Assembly: GCA_004352715.1 (NCBI GenBank)
Contig: SCFE01000027.1
Location: 2,011,182-2,075,181, forward strand
Direction: 5' to 3'
Source: Hofstenia miamia
Taxonomy: Eukaryota > Xenacoelomorpha > Acoela
Length of the DNA stretch: 64,000 nucleotides
The notes below the pieces were generated by a model, which saw nothing but the letters and a program-made list of their open reading frames with translations, was not told the DNA's origin and did no database searches. Made by a program: the position numbers and the translations under genes. This document shows positions 1 through 10,850 of this stretch, one piece after another. Position 1 is the stretch's first letter, and each line of letters begins with the position of its first letter.

Positions 1-1150
1 GGGGGGGGGCTATAGCCCCCAGCCCCCCCTGTTCCGGGGCCCATGGTTTTGGGCTTGCAGTCTGTCGACACGAGTGTGTTTTCCCCTCCTGTTTTTTTCG
101 TACTCCACGACTTACAAGTTATTCTTCAGATTAGTTGTTGTTCCCATGGACAATAGACCGTCTCATTATCTACACACTAGATATTGAAAGAATTCGAATA
201 TTCTTACAAAAATAGGATTTCTCATTGAAAAAAAATCTTGTTTCCATGTAATTCAGGCACAAGAAAATGTGAGAAGAATATTTTTTGAAGAAATAAAGTT
301 CATATTCAAACACTTGCAATAAACATGACAGTCTACACAATTTGTATTTAGTAAAATACTGGATATTCAATAATTATTCAAGAATTGAAAACTTCTTGAG
401 CATTTATATTTAGACTAGTTTTATATTAATGCTACATAAATTAATATTAAAAATAATCAGAGCAAAACGGTCAAATTTTTTGTATTCCTAATACAGTCAG
501 CCAAATGAATAAAATGTATATGCATATTAATATATAATCCCGTTTACAATTTAGGCATTTTTTTTTGAAAGTGTAATGATAATAATTGTTTAAACATCGA
601 GATAAAACGAGTACATTTAATTTCAAAAAATTTTATTAAATTTGCACTGCATTACTTCACCGATAGAGGGCTTATAAACACTTAATTAAATTTCGTTTAA
701 TGATTAAGCACAAATCTTCATCCTACATGAACGGGACCAACCCCATGGATGTGTCCATGCAAAAGGTTTTCAATTTTTTTAACAGGCTTCAATGAAACTG
801 TTCAAAAAATATGGAGAAATCACTTTACTACTTAAAAGTTACACTAGTAGAAATATGGTTGAAAATATTTTTATTTGATTTTGTTCTATGAGGTCCGCCC
901 CACCCCTGGTCTTGCACCACCTAGATTTATTGTCACTGCATTTAGTTTCTGTGTGACATCCTTTTATTTCCGAGTTCCATGAGTATTTATTGTCTTTATT
1001 CACGTTTCAGTTTTGAGTTATTTTCAAATGCAGTAGACAGGCGCATTGTTGTTTTTGAGTTACCTGCAATTTTGAGCTTTATTGGCATAAGCAAGTTGCT
1101 GAGTTTTCTGTGTGAAGGATTGCAACTTTAACAAAAAGGAAATTAAAAAA
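1..1150. other. No gene seen; AT-rich non-coding sequence
   Basis: The first 45 bases are unusually G/C-rich runs and the rest is AT-rich. Short open frames exist on both strands (for example about 170-370 minus) but are low complexity and rich in F, L, Y and I, with no recognisable domain. I see no RNA gene or repeat boundary here. Confidence 0.5.
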
Positions 1151-1520
1151 TGAAACGCATCATTTACTTAACATGTTTCGACTACCACTGCCAGTATCAA
1201 TAAGTTTCCCACTATAATATTCACAAATTATTCATCAAATTAATATTTCTTTACAAAAACTTTGGTAAATTTAGTTTGTATATGTATTCATCGTTTTTGT
1301 TTAAACTGGTTCCTTTAATTCTATACAAATTGAATCCATAATGCTTAGTTGAAATTATCAATTGCCTTGGATAAAATTTTATATGTGAATTTCATATCAC
1401 AGTTCTTTAGGTTATCGGAGATAGTCTGTTGATTTTTGTGTTCTTTAAATTTTTATTGTAAATTTCTCGATGTCCTTCCAATGTATTGTTCATCATTGTT
1501 GCAAGTAATATCATTAGGGC
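1150..1520 (-). mobile_element. Penelope-like element fragment, GIY-YIG endonuclease end
   Basis: Read on the minus strand, about 1500-1340 encodes a cysteine-containing stretch (C-P-N-D-I-T-C) followed by D-E-Q-Y-I-G-R-T-S-R-N-L, then one stop and a frame continuing about 40 codons. This is the Cys-knuckle plus YIG(E/R)T pattern of the GIY-YIG endonuclease at the C-terminus of Penelope-like retroelements. The GIY half is not clearly readable. The plus-strand text near 1170 (a 'catgtttcgac' motif) resembles the sequence beyond the coding end of the second Penelope fragment near 8120, which supports a shared family. It is a dead fragment; the upstream reverse transcriptase is not visible. Confidence 0.55.
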
Positions 1521-1940
1521 AACCAAAAGGGCGATGTCTGATGTAAAAAGCGAAAAAATCAAAAATGAGGCAAATTTAAGCGAGTATAGCTGTTTTTGCA
1601 TATTTCTCAGAAATGCCTCATGAAGTTATAGCTTTTATTTGGCACGTCATTAACCCTTTATTTCCCAGGAAGACGTTAAACTAGAAATTAAAATTCCGCA
1701 AAAATGCAATATTGCTAAACAACCAATCCAACGTTAATATATAGAGAAAACTAGCGCGATGTGCCAGCCAATAAGAAATTATTTATTAATTTTATTAATA
1801 CATTGGAGTGTTATGTTTGTGGTTTTTATTTAACGTGTGGTTTATATTGTTGTAGCATACATTTAGTTATTCATTCAGCGGCCGATTTTCATGTATTATT
1901 ATTTCATAATTTCAGAGTATAGGGAAAACAGGAGTTTCGC
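1520..1940. other. No gene seen
   Basis: AT-rich sequence between the Penelope remnant and the CGGBP1-like pseudogene. No domain, RNA gene or clear repeat was seen. Confidence 0.45.
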
Positions 1941-2322
1941 AAACAGAAAAGGCTGAAACATTTGCTAGTGAATTCCCAAGAGAATTCGAACGAAGAGGAA
2001 ATAACCTCTATTGCAAAATATGCAGAAAAAACATTGCATGAGACCAAACAACCCGAGTGATTGAGCACCGTGGAAGTGATTTTCATAAAGCACGCACACC
2101 TTCTGCAAGGACTGTTATTTCATGGCCCCTCAACAGACAGAACGACAAGATGTGTCCGAGCTTTTTTGAAAGCTAATATTTCCCTTAATAAGCTGAGAAA
2201 TGAAGCATTAAGAGAGGCTTTCAAAACTGATGGCGTTGAACTTCGAAGTGAATCTACATGCCGAAATGCAATTAAATCAATATATGAAAATGATATTCAG
2301 AAAATCAAGAGTTTGTTGGAAG
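1940..2322 (+). pseudogene. CGGBP1-like / BED zinc-finger pseudogene, 5' part
   Basis: From about 1969 the frame reads E-F-P-R-E-F-E-R-R-G-N-N-L-Y-C-K-I-C, then, after one in-frame TGA near 2039, R-V-I-E-H-R-G-S-D-F-H-K. The C-x2-C and His residues form a BED-type zinc finger. A frameshift near 2150 moves into a frame reading V-R-A-F-L-K-A-N-I-S-L-N-K-L-R-N-E, which recalls the block after the finger in CGGBP1-like proteins, a family of small DNA-binding proteins descended from hAT transposases. The gene is broken by the stop, the frameshift and the hAT insertion starting at 2323. An open frame resumes after the insertion (4151-4232). Relatives are often high-copy in arthropods, so this may itself be part of an older transposon. 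Confidence 0.6.
2315..2322. repeat. 8-bp target-site duplication, left copy (hAT)
   Basis: GTTGGAAG lies immediately left of the element end CAGGATGG. Its partner GTTGGAAA lies at 4151-4158 (7 of 8 identical). An 8-bp duplication is the hallmark of hAT insertion. Confidence 0.75.
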
Positions 2323-4150
2323 CAGGATGGGGGTTTTAACACATCTTCAAGGTTTCTTAACAGTTAAAAACGTTAAAAACGTAAAAAACAAGTTTTTGAC
2401 ACAAAAAATTGAATTTTCCGGAAATTCTATTACTCAACAAAAATTGTAAAATAGAGTAAAACTCCAACAAAAGGCAAAAGTTCCCTGAACATACTAATAG
2501 TATTTTCATTCGGAATAGAGCATCCTTATGATAAAAGCCAACTTCATAGCCTTTTCCTGACCGAGTCGATTACGTATGTCACTGTGCACGTAACCCAGCG
2601 ACGAGAATGCCCTCTCGATCCCAGATGAAGACGGTGTCACCTCAAATAACATCAGAGCTAGGTCGCCGATGCCTTTAGTAATTTGGCCTGTGATCATTTG
2701 GACCTTAACGAAATCTTCCACTTTGCATGTGACTTTACTAAATGATTCTTTGTAATTATCTTTTCTTGACCCCAGTTACTCAATAAAATCAGAAAAGAGA
2801 TTCTGGGCGTCTTTCATTTCTTTGGGTGTCAGTATGTCTCCAGTGTACTTTGGGTGCAATATGTGTGCGAGAAACCAAAGAGGCGGTACTGAATTTGAAT
2901 ACCGTTGCTCGGCAATTTGAAGCCATTCTCTCTCCTCACCCTCCATGCCACGATAAGAGTTTAAAATAGTTTTCCACGCATGAACGTCATCAGCAAGAGT
3001 GCTCCAATCAGCTTGGAGAACATCTAAGGCAGTAGGAATTGGATGCAAGGCACTTAAATCCATCCTCAACATTTTTGTAGATTGTCAAATTTTTCAAAGT
3101 TTCTGTTACGCATTTTGCCGATGACTTTTTAAAGTAATTTGGATTATTTTCAGCTAACTTCTTCAATTTTTGCCACTCATTGATATACCATTAGAATAGA
3201 TTATTAACGCTATTCCATCGAACGACGGACGCCAGTGGAGGTTATGAAGCTATGACATTGGTTGATGACAATTTCGAAATAATTGAGCAACTTCGCTCAC
3301 TCGAGTTACAATTTGCGCCGTCACCAAATTCTTTGCGACAAGATTGATCTGATTAGCAGCACACCCATACTCAATAAGTCCCCTTTTTTCTTTCAAAATA
3401 TTCCTCATCTTTGGCATGTTTGCAGCATTGTCGGTTATGATTGCAATGACGTCCGAACCAAGATCACTTTTTATTTTATCAATCTCTTTTTCAGCAATAT
3501 CAGCTAGATTCTCGCTTGTATGAAGGTCAGAACTAGCATAGATTGTCGAAACCAGGTACACTTTTGACTTATGTTGCATAGAGATTCTAATAATTGACTC
3601 TTTGAAAACGTTGCTCCCACCGTCCATACAAATTGAAACTCACTAGCCTGGCAAATTTTTTGCACATTTCGTCCTCAGATCCGTATGAACAGTGTCCAAT
3701 ATATCATTGGCCAGTCTCTTCCGTGTCGGTGATTTATACCCCGGATGTAGTGGCTTGACAAAAATCTTTAAACTCCTTGGACTCTACAGACCGAAATTTC
3801 AAATTATTGGCAAAGAAAAATTTACCTGCCAGGAGATTGAACTTATCTTGATCCGACTTGCTTGTTGTAACCACAAAATGGGATATTCTGGGTTGCTTAG
3901 GGGCGCTAATGCCTTGCTTCCAACTAGGATCATGGCTTTCGAAGTGTTGCCGCATGTTTGGCGTTTCCAGACATCACTTTTTGCACTTTCTTTGAAAAAA
4001 TCCCAAATTGGATCTCGAGGGCGACCACCACTCATTTCTACCTGAAATAAAGAAAAAATTGAGACTTGTTAAAAACTCATGTTAAATAACGTTAAAAACA
4101 TGTTAAAAACCTATGTTAATAACACGTTTGTTTTTAACATGCTCACCCTG
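2323..4150 (-). mobile_element. hAT DNA transposon, complete but decayed, about 1.83 kb
   Basis: The termini are CAGGATGGGGG (2323) and, on the opposite strand at 4150, CAGGGTGAGCA, matching the usual hAT CAGG.TG ends and flanked by the 8-bp duplication. The interior encodes, on the minus strand and in order, a BED-like N-terminus, a DUF659-type transposase core and the C-terminal hAT dimerisation block. The coding sequence is broken by at least two frameshifts and several stops, so it is not autonomous. TTAAAAAC-type subterminal repeats occur near both ends (about 2362-2395 and 4060-4135), as is common for transposase-binding regions. Confidence 0.85.
2506..4035 (-). pseudogene. hAT transposase pseudogene
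   Basis: The first segment (4035 downwards) begins M-S-G-G-R-P-R-D-P-I-W-D-F-F, a BED-finger start. After a frameshift near 3940 the finger's histidines appear in M-R-Q-H-F-E-S-H-D, down to 3734. Another shift gives P-G-Y-K-S-P-T-R-K-R-L-A-N-D-I-L. Two stops near 3650 precede the DUF659 core (3627-3250), with M-D-G-G-S-N, T-D-N-A-A-N-M and Y-G-C-A-A-N-Q-I-N-L, where the usual His of CAAH is Asn. The last part (3072-2506) has one in-frame stop near 2776 and ends in the dimerisation motif S-S-S-G-I-E-R-A-F-S, followed by N-R-L-G. Motif order and strand agree along the whole length, so this is one dead gene. Confidence 0.85.
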
Positions 4151-4876
4151 GTTGGAAACGAAAGATATTACTGTTACGTGCGATCAAAGTGAAGTGAAAG
4201 GCTCTAAATTTTTGTTTTGATTGGAGAAATTGGGAAACAATTGTATTTAATTACAAGTCCGGTCGCACAAGAAATTAACTCGCATGGAGATATTCAAATT
4301 CCTAACAGTTAACTTTTGGGCGATATTTGAACCACATATGTGAAAGATCAGTTAAAATGACGTAAGAGAATATATTTTGTTTTGCCCTATAATTCATAAT
4401 GGTGCAAAACGAAGAAGAAAGAATTAGTCGCACCTAGATAAAATGATTAAATTAATTTCCAATAATTTTTGTAAATTTCCTTCAAGATTTTTACCGCTAG
4501 GGGGATTCATATATATTCCTTTGCATCTAATCTATTATATTGTATTCATTTGAAATAATTAAACAGCATTCCCAAAACAAAATTTGTAAAATTACTAAAC
4601 AAAGTTTTAATATTAGGTAGATGATAAATATATGCATTTAAAAGACACTAATATGTTTCAAAATAAGAAAAAGAATTCCGATGTTGAAATTATATAGTTA
4701 TCACATTTCTACGAGGAATATTATTTGTTACCTTTGTATTACGTAATTTTGCTACAGCAAATCACGAGCTTTCAAAAAACGATTATGACTCATGGGAAAT
4801 AATGTTTTCTTTATCTTCTCAACTATTACTTTATGTTTAAAATACGTACATCTAATTTGGATTCACTAATTTACCA
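4151..4876. other. Right TSD copy, end of the interrupted frame, then 5' flank of the F-box gene
   Basis: 4151-4158 is the right copy of the hAT target duplication. A frame continuing from the CGGBP1-like pseudogene stays open to about 4232. From there to 4876 the sequence is AT-rich. It should hold the promoter and 5' UTR of the F-box gene, but I see no convincing TATA box or initiator. Confidence 0.5.
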
Positions 4877-6118
4877 ATGGATACTACTGGCATAAATGAA
4901 GAGAAATGGGATATTTTAAATGCTCTACCAGATGTAATATGGCTGAAGATATTTAAATATTTTTCAACTCCAATGATCTACAAAACAATATCTAGGGTAT
5001 GCAAACAGTGGAACAATCTCAGCTATGATAGAGCGCTTTGGAGATCAGTTGAAATTTCAAGAAATTTTATGTTAACTAACGATTTATTTAATAGAGATTT
5101 GAGTGCAGTTAGATGTCTCTCTTTTACTTGCCTATTTTATTCAGATGTAGTGGTCCAAAGAATAATATCAATGAACCCTGCCGTCAATATTTGTGAAATT
5201 TCTATGTTTGATGTCACTCTTGCAAGCAATTCGGATTGTGCTATCTCATCACACTTTAAAAACTTGAAAATAATTTCTTTGCATAGTTGTTCAATATCGA
5301 ATTATACAATGTCTGAAATTTTGAGTTTACATGGAATTATACAGTTGTCATTGAAACGCTGTGTCAAATGTTGTTCAATCGGAAATTGTTTGCATTTAAC
5401 AGATTTGAAAATAATTGAGTTATCTACAAAGTTACCCCTTCTTACTCAAATTGAATTATGCAACGGGCGTGGATTATTTGCTGCAGCTCGATTTGGTTCA
5501 ATGAAATTTAAATATTTAGGGAATTTGCATTTGTCGAGAGTTGCAAAAGATAGTGAATTTGCTCTAGCTAATATATTGAATAATAACCCCAACTTAAGAA
5601 GCCTGAAATTGTGTAAATCATCTATTTCAGGGATTTTCATTTCTTCAGCAAAGCATAACCTTCAAAAATTAGAAATGCCAGATTGTTATGACCTCATTCC
5701 ATCGTTTTATGAATGTCTCGAAAACATTATTTTAGATGACCTTGAAGTGACACTAAATAGTAAGTGCCATTTCAATTTAAGTTTTTCCAACATTAAGAAA
5801 CTTATCGTGTGCTGTAGCTATGACATTCTGCATGATCCCAAAATTTTGGAAAAATTTAAATTTTTGAAGCTGGAATCATTAGTAACGCTAAAACTAGTAT
5901 ATGCTAATCATGAACACATGAAGATTATTTTAGGATATTGCAAATGTCTGAAAGAACTTCGTATTCAACGCATGTTTGTGGAAGAAAAAGAAGAACTTAA
6001 CTTGGAAAGAAATTTTAGCATTGAAAAGTTTAGTGTATATTTCTTCGATTTTCACAGTAGATACATATCCCAAGAACTAGCCGCAGCCCTTCCAAACTTA
6101 ATTTGGCTTAAATATTGA
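4877..6118 (+). CDS. F-box protein with LRR-like repeats, 413 aa, intact
   Basis: Single uninterrupted frame from ATG to TGA. The F-box is at about residues 14-58: A-L-P-D-V-I-W-L-K-I-F-K-Y-F, then R-V-C-K-Q-W-N and A-L-W-R-S-V. F-box proteins bind Skp1 and recruit substrates to SCF ubiquitin ligases. The remaining roughly 350 residues are leucine-rich with irregular repeats of the type L-x-x-L-x-L-x-x-C (for example L-K-I-I-S-L-H-S-C and L-R-S-L-K-L-C), consistent with cysteine-containing LRRs as in FBXL proteins, though no repeat is textbook. The F-box is close to the N-terminus, so this ATG is likely the true start. No intron is needed, so it is either a single-exon gene or a retrocopy. 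No polyA tail is evident downstream. The substrate cannot be inferred. Confidence 0.85.
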   Translation: MDTTGINEEKWDILNALPDVIWLKIFKYFSTPMIYKTISRVCKQWNNLSYDRALWRSVEISRNFMLTNDLFNRDLSAVRCLSFTCLFYSDVVVQRIISMNPAVNICEISMFDVTLASNSDCAISSHFKNLKIISLHSCSISNYTMSEILSLHGIIQLSLKRCVKCCSIGNCLHLTDLKIIELSTKLPLLTQIELCNGRGLFAAARFGSMKFKYLGNLHLSRVAKDSEFALANILNNNPNLRSLKLCKSSISGIFISSAKHNLQKLEMPDCYDLIPSFYECLENIILDDLEVTLNSKCHFNLSFSNIKKLIVCCSYDILHDPKILEKFKFLKLESLVTLKLVYANHEHMKIILGYCKCLKELRIQRMFVEEKEELNLERNFSIEKFSVYFFDFHSRYISQELAAALPNLIWLKY

Positions 6119-7420
6119 GGGAATTCCTTTCTTTTGTCAAAACTGTAAATATTTACTTCGGATAGAAAAAGTGTCGATATGGCGTTAATGGAAATAGTTA
6201 TTAAATATAGGGTTTGATTTAGATAAAATTTTTTATGCTGTTAGTTTCGTATTTGAAACATATTTTGTCATTAAAATTTCGTAAGTTTTCAAAACTCAAC
6301 AGGAAAAAATGCTATAATTAGCAATGATATAAATTCATAAATAATAGTAAACATTTATACTATTTATACACTGTACGTGGTAAGGTTTCTTTTTTTTTAA
6401 AGAATGTTTTCAGAGAAACAGTTTTTAAAAAAAACTTAAGTGACTACCAAATTTAGATGTTTGGAATACACAAACTTAAATATCCTACCTTTGTAATTTT
6501 TGAAATAAAATGCTATATATTTTAACATAGAGCAACAACAAGTTTAATTATTGCATGGCCTCATTAACAGTAATTAGTTCCCTGTCATAAACATTATATA
6601 AGATTTAATGTAAATACTTAGTAGTATGCTATCTTTCTTCAGCATTACTTGAGTGATGAATTGTCTTTGCCCTAGTTAAATACCTAGTTCAGCAGAAAAC
6701 GTAGTTTTAGCCTAAAATTTTCTTCCTAAAGAATTGATTCGCTCATCATATGCAAATGAATAAAGAATCCCTTAGACCAGCTCTAAAGTTCAATAAGAAT
6801 TTAGTTCTATTATCTTACAGCATTTCCACAACACACGAACAATTAGTTTATATTTACTATAGAGTGGTGGAAATTAGGGCTCTGCGGATGCAAGATTTTG
6901 TGTTCCATCCCAGTCCTTTTATATTTGGTCTTAGTCATAGGAAATATTCTCATTCCATACTCCCATATGCCCTACAGCATAACTTCTATTTTGACCATTA
7001 TATCAAATATATTTAAAAGCTGTGTGCATTTTCAGGTGTTTTTGCTACTTATATTTTTGAGAATTACTTCATTGCTCCAGGCAGAACATGTGCCAATTTC
7101 CCTTTGAGCATGTCTTCTGTATAATATTATTTATAGTATTGCAAATGGTTTTTACTATGACATAGTTTGAAGATGACTATTGTCAGAAACTCACATTCAA
7201 TAGACTCTTTTAAGTGATATTTAAATTGCAATGATGCTAGTGTTATCAAGTAAATTTGAAATTTGTAGTCTTTTAAACTCAAGTTTTACGTTTCAATCAG
7301 TTCTGCCACTTAAGGGGCTGATTCAATTTTGTACATTTAGTCAGCGTCTTGCAAATGCAATTATTTTTTTAGTCTTGTCTTTCAAATGTTTAGCTGAAGT
7401 TTATTAATTTAGCTGTTTTC
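6119..7420. other. 3' flank of the F-box gene; no further gene seen
   Basis: AT-rich sequence with one AATAAA-type signal at about 6504 that could serve the F-box transcript. Open frames at 6750-7107 are hydrophobic and overlap in two frames with no domain, so I do not call them genes. Confidence 0.5.
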
Positions 7421-7870
7421 CTTGAAGCTCTTACAATTGGAACAGAAAGCAATAGAATGTGCAATAAGTAAGTTCATTTTACAAAAAACATTTAATGAGT
7501 GAACAATTGGAGATTGAATTCTGTATGAAATGAGGTCATAAATAGGAAAATATTAAGTTTAAAAGGATTTCAATATTATGTTGTGGATCACGAATTACTT
7601 TCCAACCTATTTAATAATCTATTTCCTCAATGTGACATATGCATTTATTCATATTGATATTTTTTCATCTTCTAAACGTACATATTCAGACTTTTAGCAC
7701 CCTTAATCAGTGCAAATTGAAAAACTTGATAAGAATTTGGTAATTTAGTAAAATCTTGCCAAGATCTTACCAATTTTTGCAAGATTTTACTATTTAATAA
7801 AAACATTAGCAGACTATAAATTTCCTTGTAATATAAATAATTACTGTTTAACCTATTAGACCTAATCAAT
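7420..7870 (-). repeat. Interspersed repeat, copy 1 (inverted relative to 19335-19790)
   Basis: About 440 bp matches the reverse complement of 19335-19790 with scattered differences and small indels. Shared landmarks include the paired 'gcaagattttact' blocks, the 'actgtttaacctatta' end at about 7848-7863, and 'cattgtaagag/ctcttacaattgg' at the other end. No protein is evident in either copy. It is an unclassified dispersed element. Confidence 0.65.
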
Positions 7871-8089
7871 TAACGCACTCTCACTAAGTTTTATTAATTA
7901 AAGTACAAAGTTTTAAAAACAACAGACAAACTTGGCATGCGCAAAAATCATAGCACTGCATGCACTTTAATATGCATTGGTTAAGAAATTTCCATATAGC
8001 TGTTAGTATTGAAGTTCCATATCATTTCTGTAAGTACTATTACTTCAGAAATCTTAATTTCGTTAGTAGGCAAAAATGTCTTCATATAT

Positions 8090-8745
8090 ATATATTCTGA
8101 ATAATGTTTTATTGCGACATGTTTCAACAAACATTTTTATCATTTTCAAGCATTTGGAGAAATGTTCCCGAACTTTTTCTTTAAGTAATTCAGATCTTCA
8201 AAATATATTTAGATTTGTTTGATGTCTTTGTTTATTTAATAATGTTTTCTTACTTTTGATTTTATGCATAATGCTTCTGCGATCTTAGTTTCACGATGTC
8301 TTATTAGAAGTTTAAAATTTTTCAGCTTAGGTTCACATCCATGTATATACGTATATTTCGGATTGTAAATTCCCTCTTATATGTTTCTTTGCCCAAGTTT
8401 CTAAATGCCTTTTGGTCTCGCCAATGTATGAACTTGAACATTAATCACAGTCGTATGAATAAACAATACCAGAAGTCAATGAAATGGGTATATGATCTTT
8501 ATTAGGGAACATTTCCATTGTCATTTTTGGGTAAAATACTGGACACATTTTCGAAGTTGGTAATTCTTTGTTGTATGATCGCATTGTTTACTTTAGTTGT
8601 TCTTCTTGTGATTTTATAAATGGTATAGTTTTGTTTTGTCTTGTGAATTGCATGAAAATTTCTTATCAATATCTTACGAATTAGTTTTTGTGGGTATCCA
8701 TTATTTGTAAGATCTTTTGTGATTTCTGTTAAGCTTTTTTAATTT
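8090..8745 (-). mobile_element. Penelope-like element fragment: linker plus GIY-YIG endonuclease
   Basis: On the minus strand the segment begins T-E-I-T-K-D-L-T-N-N-G-Y-P-Q-K-L-I (about 8735-8680), the 'L.xNGYP..' linker that follows the reverse transcriptase in Penelope-like elements. A stop near 8500 and a frame change lead to G-I-V-Y-S-Y-D-C-D, stop, C-S-S-S-Y-I-G-E-T-K-R-H-L-E-T-W (about 8467-8400), a clear GIY...YIGET endonuclease motif. Both GIY and YIG halves are present, but the gene carries stops. The 'acatgtttcaac' sequence near 8119 parallels the one at 1171 beyond the first fragment. The RT domain is absent, consistent with 5' truncation. Confidence 0.7.
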
Positions 8746-8810
8746 GAGCAAGATTCAAATATTCGATTGACTAGGCACGAAATTGTGTTAATTTTATAAC
8801 ATCCATCGCA

Positions 8811-8814
<4 letters not shown>

Positions 8815-8851
<37 letters not shown>
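8815..8851. repeat. (TA)n microsatellite
   Basis: About 18 uninterrupted TA units. The poly-Y/I open frame crossing it is an artefact of the repeat. Confidence 0.95.
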
Positions 8852-8854
<3 letters not shown>

Positions 8855-8942
8855 TAACAATTTGTATTTCATATAGCAGGGACAATATATTTACTTTCGT
8901 ATTCAGTAACATGATCATGTATACGTACAAAATTTAATGTTT

Positions 8943-10850
8943 TTAATGGCCAATTAAAAGTTTTCGAAAATATAAAGCGGCTTTTTGAATTAAATTATTC
9001 AATATAATTAATAATGTAATTGTGATAAACAAGATGCATGCAATAGTTGAATATGAAATTTCTGAGGTGGCATAAGTACCTAAAGCCAGCAACCATTTTT
9101 GGATTTTTTTTAGGTGAAATTTATCAAATTTTAAATCTTTGTTAATATCAACTCCTAAATATGTAAAATTATCTCTTTGTTTTATTGGAACATTGTTAGT
9201 AATTACAGAATTTGAGGACAATACTATCCATTGCATTTTTTAATATAAATTTTAAATTTTGAATATCACTTTGAAAATTTTGTGTAGTTCTCAATGCATC
9301 ATTATCTGTATTTATAAGGTAAATATCGTCAGTAAATTGAATTTCGTTGAAATTCTTAATTTTTAAGTTTAATCACCAAAATTTCAAAATTCATTGAAGT
9401 AAAAGTTTGCTTAAGTCTAGAAAGTCTAGAGACTTGCAACCATATCACCGGTTCAGGAATTTGTTGGTGCGCAAAGTTTTTCATTAAGACTATTGGGTCA
9501 TCGCAAATATGCAAATAATACATAAATTACACAATAAAGTTCATCTCAATAATGCCAAGCTTCTTGCTACGTAATAATTGAATTATACAAGTGTGTCTTG
9601 AATAGTTTTAATGGTTTCAGAAGTTTTAAATGTTGAATTTTGTTTGTTTCTGTATCGGGTCTCTGTGAATTCACGTCATTTATTTCGAATTCAATCTCAA
9701 ATATTCAGGAAATATATTTGCAAATGGAATCTGAATTAGAATCCAAAATATAATGTGGTTTACAAAGTAACTTACATAAAATAAAAATATCTATTCTTAA
9801 TAGTTGTTTAAAAAAATAGTTACGAATGAAAAATTTTTTCTGAAAAAAATTCAGTAGCTCACCAGAATATTCTTGATCTGCTACAGTACTGAACTATGAG
9901 TTGAATTAGATTCCAACATTGTTTCAGATTCGGATTTAAATTAGAATATTTGCAGGTTCCTATTTTGTAATTGATTATATTAAGTTTTCAATAGAATGAT
10001 TTTAAATTATTAATTTTTTAAATATTTGTAAATAGAAGAATCTTTCACAGAATGATACTTTAAGATGATGACATGAACTAGCACTTCTGCTCCATAAAAA
10101 GTATTTCGATAGCTTTTATATTCCACATCGTAAATCATGAGAGATGTCAAAACCATGTCGTTGTTCATATCAATGTCTCTGCCAATATAATCTTAGCAGA
10201 GCCCTGCAAGCAAAGTTATAATTTAAAAAAAGAGTTTCTGAAAGGCTGTGCAACTGGATTTACTTTGAGATTTATTTGAGAATATCATTTCAACACTTGT
10301 AATATGCTTAGAGCGGAAACCATCCTGTTCATATAAGATTGTCTCAAATGCAAGGTATTCGTTGATTTGAATATACAATAATCTTTCGAATAGTTTATTA
10401 AGGTGCGTTAAGATTATATAATCTTAGCAGAGACCTGCAAGCAACGTCATAAATTTTCAAAAACGAGTCATTCGTATCACCGGGTCGTTTATTTTGCAAT
10501 GTTATCTGGTATCGCCCGGTGACCGGGGTCCTATTTTGCGACCGGTTGCAGCTCTGAAGTGCTGTGCAACTGGATTTACTTTGAGATTTATTTGAGAATA
10601 TCGCTTCATCATTTGTACAAAGAGTGGAAACGATATTGTTCAGATAAGACAGTCTCAAATGTAAGGTTTCAGTTGTTTTGAATATGCAATAATTTTTCGA
10701 ATAGCTTACTAAAGGGTTGCGTTATTAAGATTGACCTATAATTTTTAGCAATGAGATGATTTCTATTTTTATACAAAGGTGTTATCTGACTTTTTCATTA
10801 TTTCTGGAAATTCGATTTTAGCCATAGATGAAGTAAATGCAAATGATAGA
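8943..10850 (-). mobile_element. Decayed non-LTR retrotransposon, reverse transcriptase region
   Basis: Motifs run in correct order on the minus strand. About 10760-10690 reads N-Y-R-S-I-L-I-T-Q-P-F-S-K-L-F-E-K-L-L, an RT motif close to that of the element at 60572. About 10390-10315 reads L-F-E-R-L-L-Y-I-Q-I-N-E-Y-L ending in D-G-F-R. The catalytic box F-T-D-D-I is at about 9337-9321 (usually FADD). The thumb/connection block with Y-L-G-V-D-I-N is at about 9155-9130. It is an APE-type (Jockey/CR1-like) RT by motif resemblance. Multiple stops and frameshifts, a missing palm section and an internal partial duplication (see 10190-10720) show it is dead. Confidence 0.7.
10190..10720. repeat. Two imperfect direct copies of an RT segment
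   Basis: About 10190-10395 and 10427-10715 share 'cttagcag.g.cctgcaagcaa' starts, the block 'gtgcaactggatttacttt' and the 'caataat.tttcgaatag' end. The second copy carries roughly 90 extra bases (about 10460-10555, relatively GC-rich) not seen in the first. This is a local tandem duplication inside the dead RT. Confidence 0.65.

Noticed and set aside
1-45. G/C-run-rich start of the window as a possible telomere or CpG island
   Set aside because: Only about 45 bases, with no telomeric unit repetition, too little to interpret.
6750-7107. Two overlapping frames of 88 and 69 codons
   Set aside because: Different frames over the same DNA, low-complexity hydrophobic composition and no homologous motif.
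8739-8930. Frame with poly-(Y-I) residues
   Set aside because: Translation of the (TA)n microsatellite.
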